Positions 60,712 through 64,000 of a stretch of DNA of 64,000 nt are shown here, one piece after another. The notes below the pieces were generated by a model. The model ran no database searches. It saw only the letters and a list, made by a program, of their open reading frames with translations, and was not told where the DNA came from. The DNA comes from Daucus carota subsp. sativus (taxonomy: Eukaryota; Streptophyta; Magnoliopsida; Apiales; Apiaceae). How positions within the stretch are numbered: position 1 is the stretch's first letter; each line of letters starts with the position of its first letter. The stretch covers positions 29,225,606 through 29,289,605 of the forward strand of contig NC_030387.2 of NCBI RefSeq assembly GCF_001625215.2, in the 5' to 3' direction. The translations under genes and the position numbers were made by a program.

Positions 60712-61295
60712 TAGGGGTGGCAATCGTTTCGTTTCGTATACTTTCGTTTCGTGTATTTTCGTGTTTCGTGTACTCGAAGGTGAAACCCGTATCCGCCCGT
60801 TATTAATTTCGTGTACCTAATTTGAAACCCGTATCCGTTTCGAATCGTTTCGTGTATATTTCGTGTACTTTTCGTGTATATTATATATAAAAATATTAAT
60901 ATATTTTTTAATCAAAAAATGGATTTAATATATATTTTCTTTATAAATTTATTAAATGTGAATGATATATATTATACTTGTATACAATTTTTTATAAATT
61001 TGTTAATGTATCAACAATATATATCCACACATACATATAAATATATACTTTAAACTCAATTATATATTTAATATATCATTACATATATATAATAAATATA
61101 ATCTACAAATATTTCGTATACTTTCGTGTATTTCGTGTACCCCAAGTGAAAACCCATATCCGACACGAAATCTATCGTGTAATTTCGTGTTCGTGTACTT
61201 TCGTGTTTCGTGTATCGAAAATCAAAACCCGTATCCATTTTTTTCGTGTCGTTTCGTTTCGTGTTAGCGTGTTACGTGTCAAATTGCCAGGCCTA
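60712..61295. mobile_element. hAT element (584 bp) with TTTCGTGTA subterminal repeats
   Basis: Terminal inverted repeats TAGGGGTGGCAAT and ATTGCCAGGCCTA (two mismatches), flanked by CTTAAATC on both sides (60704-60711 and 61296-61303), an exact 8-bp target duplication. Both subterminal regions carry many TTTCGTGTA/TTTCGTTTCG copies, a plausible transposase-binding array. No ORF. Confidence 0.92.
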
Positions 61296-61421
61296 CTTAA
61301 ATCCACGTAATGCATGACATGTTCAACTATTTTTAAATTCTTGGTCACAAACGCCGGTGACGTTCTTTGATTTTCATCGACACTTAAATATACCAACAAT
61401 GATAATGTTAACACTGCCGGT

Positions 61422-62073
61422 TAGGGGTGATCACGGTCTGGTTTAAACAGCAAAATCCGTATAACCCAATCCGATATTAATCCGATCCAAACCGAAACCG
61501 AAACCGAAATGAGGTTTACGGTTTCGGTTCAACTTATTTAAAAAATCGTGGTTTGTGGGTTGGTTTCGGTTTTTATATTAAACCAACCCGTTATAAAACC
61601 GAACCGCATATTTCTATATATACAATATAAATATTTAATATTATATATATATACAAAATATTAATTTTATATAAATATATTAATTTTTTAGTTTATACTT
61701 GTTAGGTTGTTGTTTAGTTACTTACCTTATCAATACCAACTACGAGTCATATCAATTCAGTAATTCACGACTTCGAATATTCAAGTTTATGCATTTTATT
61801 GGACTAAATTTTTTATTTTAATTTAACTATGTGAAATTGTGTAAATGGAGACAAAATGATACTTTATTTTCTAATATTATTCATGAATCCTCATCTCTGA
61901 TTATAAGCCTTAGTTATAAACCGATCAATCCGCTTAACCGAACCATCAAAAACCGCACCGCTTGGTCCGGGTTAATTGGTTTGCGGGTCACGCGTTGGTT
62001 TGAGATTTTTAAAAACCGCTAATGTATGGTTTGGTTCCGGTTCTACCTCCAAACCGAACCGCGATCATCCCTA
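61422..62073. mobile_element. hAT element (652 bp) with AACCGAAACCG subterminal repeats
   Basis: Left end TAGGGGTGATCACGG, right end CCGCGATCATCCCTA (one mismatch), flanked by CTGCCGGT (61414-61421) and CTGCCAGT (62074-62081), an 8-bp duplication with one mismatch. Dense ACCGAAACCG-type repeats lie near both ends. The first bases match the element at 25334, so the two are related. No transposase. Confidence 0.88.
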
Positions 62074-62930
62074 CTGCCAGTCTGCCACATATATAATTCA
62101 AGCTCAACTTTTATCCCAGCTTCTGTGATCATGTGTGAAGAAAAATAAAACTAGTCATTTCACTCCGACCAGTTTCGACTCCGGTCTGAATATATCAATA
62201 ATTAAGAAAGATATTACGAGACGGTTTGACTGGATTTAAAATTGTGACTACTAATTTCTGATTTTAAATTAATTTCTGGTTTATTTCAAATTTTAAATTA
62301 ATTTCTCATCTATTACACAAACATTGATATTTTGCGGTTGTTATTACCTCTTTTACACATTTTGTCGTAAATTAATAGTAGTAATCATATATCATCTATT
62401 TTGTTCCTCATGGAGCATTTCAGACTCCTTTGAAATCATAAATGCACTATGTACTCTAGAAGTACTTCATCACTGATATTAGACAGGTGTTGAAGCATTA
62501 GAGAACTAACCCTCTGCTTATTGTTTCCAGTACTGTGTTGCTGTCATATAACTCCTCAAGAACCGAAAACATTTATTCAGAATCTTTGCAACTTCGGACA
62601 TCTGCTGATTTTCAACAACTCAAATCTCAGAAATGCACTTTGATCTTTACCCTAGGCACTCATAACTGGTTATACTCATACTTAAACCCTTGGCAAATCA
62701 AAATACATTTCGATGCAGCACGACACAGTTGGCTTCAAAAATCTTCCTCCCTGATGCAAAAAGTACATCCAATATATAATCAAATATGCTAGAGACCCTA
62801 AAAGATTTCTAAAATTAAATGGATCAAATTTTTATAGTTCTGTATCAATTTGGACCCAGAGCCCCAATTAAAATTTGCACACTGATATTTTTGAACCATT
62901 GTGGGAAAAGAAAACCTTGAGCATTGCTCT

Positions 62931-63147
62931 TTATATAGGAAGCAAATCATCAAGTCTTATATTAAGCGAAAAAGAATACCAGTGTATACGTGGAATATGT
63001 TGAATCCTGAACCATTCTGGCCGTCCCTTCTTGTATTTTTCTCTCAGAAGAGGACACCCTTCCGTCTCTAGCAACTGAAGAGGATGTGATTTTTCAAACA
63101 GGGGCAAAGTCTTCAAATTCTCACAATCAAATATGAGTAACGTCTCT
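62931..63147 (-). pseudogene. Relic of the C-terminal end of an NLR (CC-NB-LRR-like) gene
   Basis: The minus-strand frame reads ETLLIFDCENLKTLPLF, then LQLLETEGCPLLREKYKKG and EWFRIQHIPRIHW, then a stop at 62931. The pattern (a leucine-rich strand, GCPLL, a basic run, W-x-I-x-HIP) is that of the last LRR and tail of plant CNL resistance proteins, from memory. Nothing of the NB-ARC domain is present. It begins almost exactly where the duplicated spacer segment starts (63148), so it is a fragment joined at a rearrangement boundary. Confidence 0.55.
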
Positions 63148-63340
63148 TGTATATAAAATAAGTCGTGGATTTGGTTCTAGGAGTCTATAATTATGGAAAG
63201 CAGCCAGAGTGTTAAAATTTGGTTTTGATACTTATAAACTAGAAATCGAAAAAGCTAAATCAAAAATTAAAATAGTCAAAAACAGTATATACTATACTAA
63301 AAAGTATTGCGTCCGTAAATGTTAGATTGATAAATATGGT
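63148..63340 (+). repeat. Duplicated BAHD spacer segment (empty-site copy)
   Basis: Nearly identical to 57525-57606 joined to 58004-58105: AAAATAAGTCGTGG, TATGGAAAGCAGCC and AGTATTGCGTCC occur in the same order, but without the 395-bp MITE. Further homology resumes near 63540-63615 (ACATATCATT, ATTTCTGCC, ATACATGTGCAGGGG), as at 58125-58195. Confidence 0.9.
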
Positions 63341-63666
63341 TACGGTTTGAATACCAGGGAGAGAGACTAATTTGAATGAAATAATTTTTATTTAATTAAT
63401 ACTATTTTCATAAACTTATTATTAGAAATACATTAACTTTATGTAGATTTTAGTATTAGTTTCATTCTATGATATAAAAATAAACTTTGGGTTGGAATTG
63501 ATTTTAATAATATTTTGTGGAGTGTCTGGGTTCCGAAATACGAATGGAGGACATATCATTAACGATTATTTCTGCCGGATGGTTTAATTTTATTTTTGTT
63601 ATACATGTGCAGGGGAACTCGGAAGTAATTAGAAAGCGTTTATTTTTTATTTTGTTTTGTTTTGCT

Positions 63667-63886
63667 GTAATCTGTAAGAATATTGTACAGCATTTATTAC
63701 CATATTGAACTGATATATTTTATTTTAACATTTTAAAATATTAATAACATACTATTTTTAAATTATAGCCAATCAATATAGCCAGTACCATTGAAGCAAA
63801 ATGTCTTACAGGTTCAGCAAATATTACATAAGATCTCACTGGTCCAATTTAGCCGACGACTATAGCCAACACCGTTGGAGATGCTC
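63667..63886 (-). mobile_element. Truncated copy of the 57609 MITE, inverted
   Basis: Reverse complement of the left part of the 57609 element, ending CCGTTGGAGATGCTC then TTA (63887-63889). The other terminus is missing: homology starts at about 63667, so about 165 bases are absent. It ends about 110 bp before the start codon of BAHD copy 3. Confidence 0.8.
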
Positions 63887-63889
63887 TTA

Positions 63890-63997
63890 GCATTAGAACT
63901 CGGAAGTCAAACAAAACAAAGTTCAAAAGAAGAAACCTCCTTCAACATCTATATATAACCATATATCCATATCCAGGTTTATCATATTGATAAAATC
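63890..63997 (+). promoter_or_regulatory. Proximal promoter of BAHD copy 3
   Basis: Closely matches the 110 bases before copy 2: GAACTCGGAAGTCAAAC, AGAAACCTCCTT, a TATA-like ATCTATATATAACC near 63949, and AGGTTTATCATATTGATAAA directly before the ATG. Copy 1 shares the last 35 bases but has a weaker TATA-like box (CCATATAACC). Confidence 0.75.
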
Positions 63998-64000
63998 ATG
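63998..64000 (+). CDS. Start codon of a third tandem BAHD acyltransferase (cut by window)
   Basis: The ATG is the final codon of the window and sits in the same context (GATAAAATC ATG) as the starts of copies 1 and 2. Given the promoter similarity, a third array member very probably continues to the right. Nothing can be said about its integrity. Confidence 0.75.

Larger units (their letters stand above)
59754..63147. other. Spacer between BAHD copies 2 and 3, transposon-rich
   Basis: Longer than the copy 1-2 spacer mainly through a Stowaway-like MITE (60397), two hAT elements (60712, 61422) and the LRR relic (62931), all listed separately. 62082-62930 is AT-rich. A minus-strand stretch near 62575-62640 reads LLKISRCPKLQRF before a stop, which could be another piece of LRR sequence, but it is too short to call. 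Confidence 0.5.

Overview
This is nuclear DNA from a flowering plant, almost certainly a eudicot. It is AT-rich, with intron-containing genes bounded by GT/AG splice sites. Plastid-targeted proteins are encoded (KEA1/2-type antiporter, FOLD4-type folate enzyme, cpFtsY), and intergenic space is filled with plant transposons (hAT, Stowaway-like, Harbinger-like, Helitron-like, SINE, LINE remnants). I cannot name the species. Exon models were built by hand from splice sites, reading-phase continuity and family resemblance remembered from known plant proteins; no search was run.

Layout. 1-1158 (-): first exon and part of intron 1 of a CFIm25 (CPSF5/NUDT21-like) polyadenylation factor; the rest lies left of the window. 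1159-4735: intergenic with a 555-bp foldback element. 4736-6056 (+): pollen-type LIM protein (PLIM2 class), five exons including a 23-nt microexon. 6057-12600: transposon graveyard with a broken RNase H fragment, a 940-bp hAT element inserted beside it, and a broken LINE-type ORF1. 12645-24402 (+): 20-exon KEA1/2 chloroplast K+/H+ antiporter. 24403-28388: nested Helitron-like repeats, one split by an hAT element. 28389-31205 (+): plastid FolD (FOLD4-like). 31206-34770: MITEs and a tRNA-derived SINE. 34771-38282 (+): cytosolic glutamyl-tRNA synthetase. 39664-41810 (-): SDR reductase of the salutaridine/neomenthol type. 43365-45345 (+): hotdog thioesterase locus with two homologous candidate first exons. 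47926-52914 (-): cpFtsY, 11 exons. 54812-64000 (+): tandem BAHD acyltransferase array with two full genes and the start codon of a third on the last three bases of the window.

The genes do not form a pathway; this is an ordinary euchromatic plant segment. Three of the proteins act in the plastid (KEA at the envelope, FOLD4 in the stroma, cpFtsY at the thylakoid), but I see no sign of co-regulation.

Most worth a second look: the duplicated first exons of the thioesterase locus; the BAHD array, where copy 2 has lost one base near its 3' end and gained a new C-terminus, and a preserved empty site dates a MITE insertion; four hAT elements with recognisable 8-bp target duplications, one splitting a Helitron-like 3' end; a SINE with an imperfect target duplication; and an NLR-like LRR relic abutting the BAHD duplication boundary. 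I found no convincing wholly new biological system.
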